The notes under the pieces were generated by a model. That model was not told the origin of the DNA, made no database searches, and saw only the letters and a list, made by a program, of their open reading frames with translations. This document shows, in pieces, positions 7,813 to 14,770 of a stretch of DNA of 20,228 bases. Each line of letters begins with the position of its first letter. Positions within the stretch are counted from its first letter, which is position 1. The stretch is from Alistipes sp. CAG:268 (GTDB lineage: Bacteria; Bacteroidota; Bacteroidia; Bacteroidales; Rikenellaceae), in contig FR891991.1 of assembly GCA_000434235.1 (NCBI GenBank), positions 906-21,133 on the forward strand. The letters run 5' to 3'. Both the position numbers and the translations under genes were made by a program.

Positions 7813-9071
7813 TGGACCCGGAGAGACATATCACCTTGCGCGAGCTGCAGCGGCTGGTCAGGCAGACCCTCGACGAACGCTTCGCCCTGCCCCTGTGGGT
7901 CAGTGCCGAGATCTCCGAGATCAAGGTAAACTACTCGGGCCACTGCTACCTCGAACTGGTCGAGAAGGGCGGCGACAACGGAGTCCCCACGGCCCAGGCC
8001 CGGGCCGTCATCTGGCGCTCGAACTACCCCCGTATCGCCGGCTACTTCGAGGCCGAGACGGGGCAGCGGCTCGAGGCCGGCATCCGGATCCTGGCACGTG
8101 TGCTGGTAAATTACCACGAACTCTACGGCTTCTCGCTGCAGATCACCGACATCGACCCATCCTACTCGCTGGGCGACATGGAGCGGCAGCGGCAGATGAC
8201 CATCGCCCAGCTGCAGCGCGACGGTGTCTGGGAGATGAACCGCGAGCAGCCCATGCCCCCCATCGTACAGCGCGTGGCCGTCGTCTCGAGCGCCAATGCC
8301 GCCGGTTACCAGGACTTCTGCAAGGAGCTCGGGAAGAGCCCCTACCGCTTTCACCTCACGTTGTTCGACGCCTTCATGCAGGGGGCAGCAGCCGAGGAGT
8401 CGATCATCGGGGCGCTCTGCTCCGTGGCCGAACGCCTCGGGGAGTTCGACGCCGTGGTGCTGATCCGCGGCGGCGGATCGCGCAGCGACCTCAACTGCTT
8501 CAACGCCTACCGCCTCTGCGCCCACGTCGCACAGTTCCCGCTGCCTGTCATCACGGGCATCGGGCACGACAAGGACACGAGCGTGGCGGACCTGGTAGCC
8601 CACACGGCGCTCAAGACCCCGACGGCCGTGGCCGGCTGGCTCGTGGAGCGCATGGCGGGAGTCGAGGCCGAACTCGACCGGGCCGCACTGCAGCTGCACG
8701 ACGCCACGACGGCGCTGCTCCACGGCTCGGAAGTGCGGCTCGAACGGCTTGCCGCCGAACTGCGACGGGCCAGCGGCGAACTGCTCACCCGGCGTTCGCT
8801 CGGGCTCGAACACCTCGCAAAGCTGCTTCCCGAGACGGTAAGGGGGTTCCTCGACCGCCGGAAGATGCGTCTGGAGAGCGCTGCGGAGCTGATTGCCGGG
8901 CGTTCGCCCGAACGGATCCTGCGGCTCGGATTCGCCGTAGTGCGCAGCGCCGGACGGACCGTCGTCTCGGCCGAGGGGCTCCGCGAAGGGGAGGACCTGC
9001 AGATCGACGTTGCCGACGGTCGCATCGCGGCAACGGTAAAACATACCGAAACATGGCAAAAAAATCGATGA
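7809..9071 (+). CDS. xseA: Exodeoxyribonuclease VII large subunit
   Basis: A 420-residue nuclease subunit. Exonuclease VII degrades single-stranded DNA from both ends to short oligonucleotides in mismatch repair and DNA-damage processing. The N-terminal OB fold (LPLWVSAEISEIKVNYSGHCYLEL) comes first. It is followed by the catalytic domain with AVVSSANAAGYQDF, the VLIRGGGSRSDL segment, GIGHDKDTSVADLVAH and KTPTAVAGWL. The C-terminal third is helical and coiled-coil-like, the region that binds XseB copies. The start overlaps the menA stop by four bases (ATGA); a second ATG follows immediately, so the exact first Met is ambiguous by one residue. It overlaps xseB by 19 bases. Confidence 0.96.
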   Translation: MMDPERHITLRELQRLVRQTLDERFALPLWVSAEISEIKVNYSGHCYLELVEKGGDNGVPTAQARAVIWRSNYPRIAGYFEAETGQRLEAGIRILARVLVNYHELYGFSLQITDIDPSYSLGDMERQRQMTIAQLQRDGVWEMNREQPMPPIVQRVAVVSSANAAGYQDFCKELGKSPYRFHLTLFDAFMQGAAAEESIIGALCSVAERLGEFDAVVLIRGGGSRSDLNCFNAYRLCAHVAQFPLPVITGIGHDKDTSVADLVAHTALKTPTAVAGWLVERMAGVEAELDRAALQLHDATTALLHGSEVRLERLAAELRRASGELLTRRSLGLEHLAKLLPETVRGFLDRRKMRLESAAELIAGRSPERILRLGFAVVRSAGRTVVSAEGLREGEDLQIDVADGRIAATVKHTETWQKNR

Positions 9072-9241
9072 ACTACACCGAGGCGATGGCCGAGATCGAG
9101 AAGATCCTCGCCCGCCTGCGCAACGAGGAGATGGACGTGGACAGCCTCGCGGCCGAGGTCAAGCGCGCCACGGAACTGATTGCCTCATGCAGGGAGCGGC
9201 TGCACAAGGCCGAAACGGAGGTTGCCAAGATCCTGGAGTGA
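9053..9241 (+). CDS. xseB: Exodeoxyribonuclease VII small subunit
   Basis: A 62-residue, all-helical protein that packs along the coiled coil of XseA to complete exonuclease VII. The family hallmark is visible: NYTEAMAEIEKILARLRNEEMDVDSLAAEVKRATELI, then CRERLHKAETEV. It starts inside the last codons of xseA in another frame, which fits fixed co-expression of the two subunits. A second in-frame Met (MNYTEAM) six codons in is possible. The stop is one base short of the next ATG, so four genes from menA onward form one compact operon. Confidence 0.92.
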   Translation: MAKKSMNYTEAMAEIEKILARLRNEEMDVDSLAAEVKRATELIASCRERLHKAETEVAKILE

Positions 9242-9242
9242 C

Positions 9243-10016
9243 ATGAAACGCCTCATCCGCTTCTGCCTGAACCACATCCCGCGGCCGGTGCTGCAACGCA
9301 TCGCCGGATGGGCCGTACCCGTCGTCGGACTCCTCTACAGGGGGCGCGGCGTCGAGTGCCCGGTCTGCGGGTCACACTACCGCCGCTTCCTCCCCTACGG
9401 CTACGTCTCGTCGCGTCCCAACGCACTCTGTCCCCACTGCCTCTCGCTCGAACGGCACCGCCTGCTGTGGCTCTACCTCACACGCGAAACCGACCTGTTG
9501 GAGCGCTTCCCCCGCACGCTGCACATCGCTCCCGAGGTCTGCATCATGCGCCACCTGAAGCCCCACTTCGCCGCACATCCGGGACAGTACCTCACGGCCG
9601 ATCTCGAGAGCCCGCTGGCCGACCTGCACTTCGACGTGCAGCAGATCCCGCTGGCCGACGATTCGGTGGAGGTCATCCTCTGCAACCATCTGCTCGAACA
9701 CGTCGCCGACGACCGGAAGGCGCTCCGGGAACTCCAGCGGATCCTGCGCCCCGGCGGCTGGGGCATCCTCCTCTCGCCCGTGGAGAAGGATTACGAGAAG
9801 ACCTACGAGGACGACTCGATCACCGACCCCGACGAGCGCACGCGCATCTTCGGACAGTATGACCACCGGCGCATCTACGGTGCGGACTACACCGACCGCC
9901 TGCGTGAAGCGGGATTCGATGCCGTGGAGATCGACTACGCCGCGGCGCTCACCGACGACGAACGCCGCCGCTTCTCCCTGCCCGAAGACCCTATCTACGT
10001 GGTCTACAAACACTGA
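9243..10016 (+). CDS. Zinc-ribbon class I SAM-dependent methyltransferase
   Basis: A 257-residue methyltransferase of unknown substrate. The N-terminus carries a four-cysteine zinc-ribbon-like module, Cys39-x2-Cys42 and Cys63-x2-Cys66 (ECPVCGSHY...ALCPHC). A Rossmann-type domain follows. It lacks a standard GxGxG loop and shows LHIAPEVCIMRHL in that place. It then has YLTADLESPLADLHFDVQQIPL, the acidic strand VILCNHLLEHV and RPGGWGILLSPV. That order is typical of Methyltransf_11-type enzymes. The last 60 residues include a Tyr/Asp-rich loop (EKDYEKTYEDDSITDPDER) that may bind substrate. The ATG at 9243 was chosen because it follows the xseB stop by one base and starts at MKRLIRFCLNHIP. Its place behind xseAB suggests co-transcription, not necessarily a shared pathway. 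Confidence 0.8.
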   Translation: MKRLIRFCLNHIPRPVLQRIAGWAVPVVGLLYRGRGVECPVCGSHYRRFLPYGYVSSRPNALCPHCLSLERHRLLWLYLTRETDLLERFPRTLHIAPEVCIMRHLKPHFAAHPGQYLTADLESPLADLHFDVQQIPLADDSVEVILCNHLLEHVADDRKALRELQRILRPGGWGILLSPVEKDYEKTYEDDSITDPDERTRIFGQYDHRRIYGADYTDRLREAGFDAVEIDYAAALTDDERRRFSLPEDPIYVVYKH

Positions 10017-10035
10017 GCACGAAGGAACGCATATT

Positions 10036-10052
10036 ACATTTCGATGAAATGT
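10036..10052. promoter_or_regulatory. Perfect palindrome upstream of the PhoB-like regulator
   Basis: ACATTTC-GAT-GAAATGT is a perfect inverted repeat with 7-bp arms and a 3-base centre. It begins 20 bases after the methyltransferase stop and ends 36 bases before the -7 element of the next operon. It has no T run, so it is not a terminator. It could be an operator for a dimeric regulator; no consensus is recognised. Confidence 0.4.
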
Positions 10053-10065
10053 CGCCGCCCGGCAG

Positions 10066-10095
10066 TGTAACATCCGTGAATGTTCCGTAATTTTG
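10066..10095 (+). promoter_or_regulatory. Promoter of the two-component operon with a Pho-box-like half-site
   Basis: TAATTTTG at 10088-10095 fits TAnnTTTG exactly and lies 24 bases before the ATG at 10120. Just upstream TGTAACATCCG (10066-10076) is identical to the 11-mer in front of the phosphate carrier at 12301. One 11-bp step further (10077-10082) the sequence is TGAATG, only a weak second repeat. This suggests the regulator binds its own promoter. The spacing from motif to -7 differs from that at the carrier, so the mode of action may differ. Confidence 0.55.
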
Positions 10096-10119
10096 ACGCG
10101 GCATCAAACATTTGGAGCT

Positions 10120-10800
10120 ATGGCAAAACACAAAATCCTGATCGTCGATGACGAAGAGTCGCTCTGCGAGATCCTGCAGTTCAACCTCGAGGTCGAGGGC
10201 TACGAGGCGGATGTCGCCTACAGCGCCGAACAGGCGCTCGAGATGCACCCCGAGCGCTACTCGCTGATCCTGCTCGACGTCATGATGGGCGAGATGAGCG
10301 GCTTCAAGATGGCCCGAATCCTCAAGTCCAACCCCGAAACGGCGCGGGTTCCCGTCATCTTCTGCACGGCCCGCGATACGGAGGACGATACGGTTGCCGG
10401 CCTCAACCTCGGTGCCGACGACTACATTGCCAAACCCTTCTCCATCCGCGAGGTGCTGGCCCGCGTCCGCAGCGTGCTGCGCCGCACGGCCTCGCCCCAG
10501 ACCGAATCGGAAGTCATCGGCTACGAGGGCCTCGAAATGGACCTGCGCCGCAAGAGCTGCACGGTGGACGGCGAGGAGGTGTCGCTCACCAAAAAGGAGT
10601 TCGAGATCCTCTCGCTGATGCTCTCCCACCGCGGGGTGATCTTCTCCCGAGAAGAGATCCTCCACCGCGTCTGGAGCGACGAAGTGGTTGTCCTCGACCG
10701 TACGATCGACGTCAATATCACGCGTCTGCGCCGCAAGATCGGGCGCTACGGCGAGCATATCGTAACCCGCCTGGGCTATGGCTACGGCTTTGAGGCGTAG
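10120..10800 (+). CDS. PhoB-like OmpR-family response regulator
   Basis: A 226-residue DNA-binding response regulator. The receiver domain has the acidic pair Asp10-Asp11, the phospho-acceptor Asp53 (LILLDVMMGEMSG), the switch Thr in FCTARD and the Lys in IAKPFS. The loop after Asp53 has Gly where most OmpR regulators have Pro (VMMG, not VMMP). The C-terminal winged helix is complete (LTKKEFEILSLM...REEILHRVW...LDRTIDVNITRLRRKIG). The ATG at 10120 was preferred to an upstream TTG because homology begins at KILIVDDE and GGAG precedes it. The next gene, a histidine kinase, overlaps it by 23 bases. The overlap, the shared promoter motif and the phosphate carrier two genes on make a PhoB role likely, but that is inference; control of another stress is possible. 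Confidence 0.85.
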   Translation: MAKHKILIVDDEESLCEILQFNLEVEGYEADVAYSAEQALEMHPERYSLILLDVMMGEMSGFKMARILKSNPETARVPVIFCTARDTEDDTVAGLNLGADDYIAKPFSIREVLARVRSVLRRTASPQTESEVIGYEGLEMDLRRKSCTVDGEEVSLTKKEFEILSLMLSHRGVIFSREEILHRVWSDEVVVLDRTIDVNITRLRRKIGRYGEHIVTRLGYGYGFEA

Positions 10801-12226
10801 GTTCTCCTACCACAAACGGCTCTTCCTGCTGCTGCTCACCTTCTCGTGGGCGCTGGTAGCCTGTTTCGTGCTCTTCCAGTACGGACGCGAGAAGCATTTC
10901 AAGGCCGAGCGGCTCGACGCCCAGCTGCAGCTCTTCAACCTCAAACTGCTCGATGCCCTCGACGAAGGGATCTCCCCTGCGGAGTTCGCGGCCCGACACC
11001 GCGGTCCGTTCGGCGACCTGCGCGTCACGCTCATCGCTCCCGACGGACAGGTCGTCTTCGACAACTCGCTCGACACGCTGCCCACGGCCAACCACCTTGA
11101 CCGTCCCGAGGTGGTACAGGCATTGAAAACCGGTACGGGATTCACCATCCGCCGCCACTCGGCCAGCACACAGCGCAACTATTTCTACTCGGCCATGGTC
11201 GGCGACCGCTGGATCGCCCGTACCGCCGTGCCCTACTCCCTGCCGCTGACCGACGTACTGGCTGCCGACCGGGAGTTTCTCTGGTTCATGCTAGGTGTCA
11301 CGCTGCTGATGAGCATCGCCGGCTACTTCGCCACACGTCGCATCGGGCAGAACATCTCGCGGCTGAACGACTTCGCCCACCGTGCCGAACGCGGCGAACG
11401 GATCGACAACGCCCCGACCTTCCCCCACGACGAGCTGGGCGAAATTTCACAACACATCATCCGCCTCTACGCCGACCTGCAGCGCACGGCCGCCGACCGG
11501 GACCGCGAACACGAACTGGCCCTGCACGAGGAACAGGAGAAGATCCGCATCAAGAAACAGCTGACGAACAACATCAACCACGAACTGAAAACCCCCGTGG
11601 CCGCCATCCAGGGTTACCTGGAAACCCTGCTGGCCAACCCGGGAATCGACGCCGCCATGCGGCGCTCGTTCCTGGAGAAGAGCGCCGCGCAGGTCGAGCG
11701 GCTCCGCCGCCTGCTGGCCGACGTCTCGACCATCACGCGGATGGACGAAGCCAGTCAGCTGATCCACAAGGAGCCGGTCGTGCTGAACGATCTGATCAAC
11801 GAAGTGGCCGCCGACATGGAGCTGCGCCCAGCCGAGCAGCGACTGCGCGTGAACGTTGATTTCCCCAAACGGGTCGAGATTGTCGGAAGCCCCTCGCTCC
11901 TCGGCTCGATCTTCCGCAACCTGGCCGACAACGCGGCCGCCTACTCCGGAGGCCGCGACCTGTTCATCCGCCTGCTCGACGACACGCCCGACGAGTGCAC
12001 GATCCTGGTGGCCGACAACGGCATCGGAGTCGAGCAGGAGCACCTGCCCCACCTCTTCGAGCGGTTCTACCGCGTGGACAAGGGGCGCTCGCGCAAACTC
12101 GGCGGCACGGGGCTCGGTCTCTCGATCGTCCGCAACGCCGTCGCATTCCACGGCGGCACAATCTCGGTCCGCAACCGCGACAAGGGCGGGCTCGAATTCG
12201 TCTTCACGCTGCGCAAGCACAACTGA
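10778..12226 (+). CDS. PhoR-like membrane sensor histidine kinase
   Basis: A 482-residue sensor kinase, the partner of the regulator it overlaps. A first membrane helix lies at about 13-34. A periplasmic sensor of some 130 residues follows, then a second helix at about 167-187 (FLWFMLGVTLLMSIAGYFA) and a HAMP linker. The phospho-accepting His268 sits in INHELKTPVAAIQGYLE. The ATPase domain shows the N box NLADNAAAYS, the G1 box VADNGIGV, the F region LFERFYRVDKG and the G2 box GGTGLGLSIV. No PAS domain is visible. The start inside the regulator gene (ATGGCTACG) gives MATALRRRFSYHKR, a positively charged N-terminus as expected inside the cell. Its signal is probably phosphate, judged only from neighbours; the sensor domain itself is not diagnostic. 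Confidence 0.88.
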   Translation: MATALRRRFSYHKRLFLLLLTFSWALVACFVLFQYGREKHFKAERLDAQLQLFNLKLLDALDEGISPAEFAARHRGPFGDLRVTLIAPDGQVVFDNSLDTLPTANHLDRPEVVQALKTGTGFTIRRHSASTQRNYFYSAMVGDRWIARTAVPYSLPLTDVLAADREFLWFMLGVTLLMSIAGYFATRRIGQNISRLNDFAHRAERGERIDNAPTFPHDELGEISQHIIRLYADLQRTAADRDREHELALHEEQEKIRIKKQLTNNINHELKTPVAAIQGYLETLLANPGIDAAMRRSFLEKSAAQVERLRRLLADVSTITRMDEASQLIHKEPVVLNDLINEVAADMELRPAEQRLRVNVDFPKRVEIVGSPSLLGSIFRNLADNAAAYSGGRDLFIRLLDDTPDECTILVADNGIGVEQEHLPHLFERFYRVDKGRSRKLGGTGLGLSIVRNAVAFHGGTISVRNRDKGGLEFVFTLRKHN

Positions 12227-12278
12227 TTCTCCGGAAAATAGCGAAAGCCAGCTGGTTGGCAGGGAAGTTTCACCACCC

Positions 12279-12311
12279 CGAAACACATCTGTAACCGTTT
12301 TGTAACATCCG
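12279..12311 (+). promoter_or_regulatory. Pho-box-like 11-bp direct repeat upstream of the phosphate carrier
   Basis: TGTAAC occurs at 12290-12295 and again at 12301-12306, exactly 11 bp apart. A weaker unit, CGAAAC, lies another 11 bp upstream at 12279-12284. The E. coli Pho box is also two direct repeats (CTGTCAT type) with an 11-bp period, and ends about 10 bp before the -10. Here the last full unit ends 10 bases before the -7-like element at 12317. TGTAACATCCG (12301-12311) is shared with the regulator promoter. This is the likely binding site of the PhoB-like protein. Confidence 0.65.
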
Positions 12312-12316
12312 TTTCA

Positions 12317-12324
12317 GACCTTTG
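12317..12324 (+). promoter_or_regulatory. Candidate -7 element of the phosphate carrier gene
   Basis: GACCTTTG differs from TAnnTTTG only at the first base. It lies 24 bases before the ATG at 12349 and 10 bases after the direct repeat. An imperfect -7 is what one expects for a promoter that needs an activator. A transcript from here would start near 12329. Confidence 0.55.
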
Positions 12325-12348
12325 TGCCGAACAACACAAAGGTATCCT

Positions 12349-14571
12349 ATGTCACCTCTATTCATCGCAATTGTCATCGTGCTGGCCCTGCTGGCCGTGC
12401 TGGGCATCGTCGTCGGCGTGGCCAACGACGCCATCAACTTCCTCAATTCGGCCATCGGGTCGAAGGTTGCGCCCCGGCGCGTCATCCTCTGGATCGCCGC
12501 AGCCGGCATCCTCGTCGGCACGCTCACCTCGAGCGGCATGATGGAGGTCGCCCGCAACGGGGTCTTCTACCCCGGGCAGTTCTCCTTCCCGGAGATCATG
12601 ATGCTCTTTCTGGGCATGATGCTCGGCAACGTCCTGCTGCTCGACCTCTACAACACGCTCGGACTCCCCACCTCGACCACCGTGTCGATGGTCTTCGGCC
12701 TGCTGGGTGCCGCCGTCGCCGCCGCACTCTTCCGCATCGGCGCCGACCCTGCCTTCTCGCTCCAGGACCTCTCGCAGTTCATCAATACGGGCAAAGCCAT
12801 GGTCATCATCGCCGCGATCCTCGTATCCGTGGCGCTGGCCTTCGCCGCCGGACTCCTCTTCATGTACGTCTCGCGCCTGATCTTCTCGTTCCGCTACCAT
12901 CCGGCCTTCCGCCGCTGGGGCGCCCTGTGGTGCGGCATCTCACTCTCGGGCATCCTCTACTTCGCCCTCTTCAAGGGGCTCAAGAGCTCGGGATTGATCC
13001 CGACCCACATCACCGAATACGTCGGCGAGCACGTCCTGCTCACGCTCTTCGCCTTCTGGGTCGTCGCCGCCGCCGTGCTCTGGATCTTCCAGCGCATGCG
13101 GCTGAACATCATGCGGATCACGATCCTCTCGGGTACGTTCGCCCTGGCCCTGGCCTTCGCCGGCAACGACCTGGTGAACTTCATCGGCGTGCCCCTGGCC
13201 GGCTACGATGCCTGGCAGATCGCCCGCGAGGCCGGCAGCGAATCGATCATGATGGGCGACCTGGCCAACCCGGCCCGGGCCAACTTCCCGATCCTGCTCG
13301 CCTCGGGCATCATCATGGTGCTGACGCTCATCTTCTCGAAAAAGTCGAAACACGTCGCCGAGACCGAACTCTCGCTCGCCTCGCAGCACGAGGAGGAGGA
13401 GCGCTTCGGCTCGACCTTCCTCTCGCGCAGCCTCGTGCGCGCCACGCTGATGCTCAACAACCTCTGGACGGGGCTGATCCCCGCACGCGTGCAGCAGGCC
13501 ATCGACCGGCGCTTCGAGCCGCTGCCGGCCGAGGAGCGCTCGACGGCACAGTACGACATGATCCGCGCCGTGGTGAACCTCACGGCCGCCTCGGTGCTGA
13601 TCGCCATCGGAACCTCCTATAAACTCCCGCTCTCGACCACCTACGTGGTCTTCATGGTGGCTATGGGTTCGTCGCTGGCCGACCGCTCGTGGGGGCGTGA
13701 AAGCGCCGTATACCGCATCACGGGCGTGATGGCCGTCATCTCGGGATGGTTCATCACGGCACTGGGCGGATTCCTCATCGCCCTGGCCACCACGGCCCTG
13801 CTGCTCTGGGGCGGATGGATTGCCGTGGCAGCACTCACGGCCCTCTGCGCCTGGCTGCTGATCCGCAGCCACCGCAAGACACCCGAACTCAAGGAGGCCG
13901 AGGCGAAACTCCAGCCGGTCGATACGGCCGAAACCCCCGAGGAGGTGATGCGCGCCTGCATCGGTGAGGTCTGCACCACGATGCAGGAGGTCACGCGGAT
14001 CTACAACCGTACACTGGTAGCCGTCTTCAAGGAGAACCGCAAGGTACTCAAGGAGATGGTGCAGGAGTCGAACCGCATCTACAACGAGGCGCGCGAACGC
14101 AAGTACGGCATCATGCCGACCCTGCGCCGCCTGCAGCGCTGCGACATCGACACCGGACACTTCTACGTGCAGGTGACCGACTACATCTCGGAGGTCACCA
14201 AGGCGCTCATCCACATCACCCGCCCGTCGTTCGACCACATCGACAACAACCACGAAGGGCTCTCGAAGGAGCAGATCGTCGATCTGATGCACGTGAACGA
14301 CGAGGTGGAGGCCATCTTCGACAAGATCAACGACATGCTGGCCTCGAACGACTTCTCGGACCTCGACCTGGTACTCGAGATGCGCGACCGCCTCTTCGAC
14401 ACGATCGTCGGCGCCATCAAGAACCAGCTGCGCCGCATCAACAGCGACCCGTCGGGCAGCACGCGCGCCAGCGTCCTCTACCTTACGATCCTCAACGAGA
14501 CGAAGACTATGGTGCTCCAGGCCCGCAACCTGCTCAAATCGCAGCACTACTTCCTCGAACAGAAAAAGTGA
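12349..14571 (+). CDS. pit: Pit-type inorganic phosphate transporter with C-terminal PhoU-like domain
   Basis: A 740-residue inner-membrane carrier of the PiT/Pho4 family, which imports phosphate (or metal phosphate) with a cation. The duplicated signature is present: GVAND with Asn26-Asp27, and AGND with Asn273-Asp274. So are the paired PTSTT at 107-111 and PLSTT at 427-431. About ten or more hydrophobic helices run to residue 510. From about 525 to 740 the protein is soluble and helical (EEVMRACIGEVCTTMQEVTRIYNRTL..., DYISEVTKALIHITRPSFDH), resembling PhoU, so it may sense or gate uptake. The ATG at 12349 replaces a longer TTG frame that would overlap the promoter. The gene follows the two-component system in the same direction but has its own promoter with a Pho-box-like repeat. 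Assignment to the family is firm; the substrate is inferred from it. Confidence 0.93.
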   Translation: MSPLFIAIVIVLALLAVLGIVVGVANDAINFLNSAIGSKVAPRRVILWIAAAGILVGTLTSSGMMEVARNGVFYPGQFSFPEIMMLFLGMMLGNVLLLDLYNTLGLPTSTTVSMVFGLLGAAVAAALFRIGADPAFSLQDLSQFINTGKAMVIIAAILVSVALAFAAGLLFMYVSRLIFSFRYHPAFRRWGALWCGISLSGILYFALFKGLKSSGLIPTHITEYVGEHVLLTLFAFWVVAAAVLWIFQRMRLNIMRITILSGTFALALAFAGNDLVNFIGVPLAGYDAWQIAREAGSESIMMGDLANPARANFPILLASGIIMVLTLIFSKKSKHVAETELSLASQHEEEERFGSTFLSRSLVRATLMLNNLWTGLIPARVQQAIDRRFEPLPAEERSTAQYDMIRAVVNLTAASVLIAIGTSYKLPLSTTYVVFMVAMGSSLADRSWGRESAVYRITGVMAVISGWFITALGGFLIALATTALLLWGGWIAVAALTALCAWLLIRSHRKTPELKEAEAKLQPVDTAETPEEVMRACIGEVCTTMQEVTRIYNRTLVAVFKENRKVLKEMVQESNRIYNEARERKYGIMPTLRRLQRCDIDTGHFYVQVTDYISEVTKALIHITRPSFDHIDNNHEGLSKEQIVDLMHVNDEVEAIFDKINDMLASNDFSDLDLVLEMRDRLFDTIVGAIKNQLRRINSDPSGSTRASVLYLTILNETKTMVLQARNLLKSQHYFLEQKK

Positions 14572-14600
14572 GGCCGCACGGCATGCGTCACCGAAACGTA

Positions 14601-14635
14601 ACGGGGCTGTCATTCCGCTGGAACGACAGCCCCGT
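14601..14635 (+). terminator. Long hairpin after the phosphate carrier
   Basis: ACGGGGCTGTC (14601-14611) pairs perfectly with GACAGCCCCGT (14625-14635). After one A/C mismatch the stem continues with TTCC/GGAA around a GCT loop, so nearly the whole 35 bases fold. It is followed by ATCTTTG, not a T run, so it is a weak intrinsic terminator. Its last base is the first base of a perfect -7 element, tying the end of the carrier transcript to the start of the next one. Confidence 0.65.
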
Positions 14636-14642
14636 ATCTTTG
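14635..14642 (+). promoter_or_regulatory. Promoter -7 element of a putative small RNA
   Basis: TATCTTTG is a perfect TAnnTTTG element in the same sequence context as the prfA and pflB promoters here. No rightward protein gene follows before the convergent DUF2721 gene, so the only product would be a short RNA beginning near 14646-14648. The -33 region falls inside the preceding hairpin. Confidence 0.6.
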
Positions 14643-14646
14643 CAGC

Positions 14647-14745
14647 GTGGAAACAGAGGAGTGTTCCACGACAGTTGGTTTTAGGTTACATAAGTAGGTT
14701 AGTGGGAGATGCCGCGACGTGAGGTCGCCGCATCTTCGTTTTTTT
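14647..14745 (+). ncRNA. Putative free-standing small RNA (about 100 nt)
   Basis: A unit with a perfect -7 element just upstream and an intrinsic terminator at its end, but no ORF. The 5' part folds as CGTGGAA(A)CA / TGTTCCACG (14646-14654/55 with 14662-14670), about 9 bp with one bulged A, presenting GAGGAG in the loop. The middle (14671-14706) is unpaired and rich in G and T, with TAGGTTA twice, 13 bases apart (14682 and 14695). The 3' part is the terminator stem. It does not show the conserved core of SRP RNA, and it is too short for 6S, tmRNA or RNase P RNA. A base-pairing regulatory RNA is the simplest reading. I cannot name a known family. Confidence 0.6.
14707..14745 (+). terminator. 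Intrinsic terminator of the putative small RNA
   Basis: AGATGCCGCGAC (14707-14718) pairs with GTCGCCGCATCT (14724-14735) around GTGAG, 12 positions with one C/C mismatch. TCG and seven T (14739-14745) follow. The T run is on the rightward side only, so it ends a plus-strand transcript. It does not serve the leftward DUF2721 gene whose stop is at 14771. Confidence 0.88.
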
Positions 14746-14770
14746 CAGATGCAGGCAGCCATGCGGCCCG

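Noticed and set aside
10093..10119. A longer start (TTG) for the response regulator
   Set aside because: It overlaps the TAATTTTG promoter element, and the receiver domain begins directly after the ATG at 10120.
12322..12348. A longer start (TTG) for the phosphate carrier
   Set aside because: It lies on the predicted promoter and start point, and family similarity begins at the ATG at 12349.
12940..14613. A 557-codon open frame antisense to the phosphate carrier
   Set aside because: Same shadow effect; no family resemblance, and it would run through the carrier's terminator hairpin.
14675..14706. G-quadruplex in the middle of the putative small RNA
   Set aside because: The tracts are only GG with loops up to 11 bases, too weak to claim.
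14647..14745. Signal recognition particle RNA or 6S RNA
   Set aside because: The length is near that of a small SRP RNA but the conserved apical GGAA/AGCAG core is missing; 6S RNA is nearly twice as long with a central bubble.
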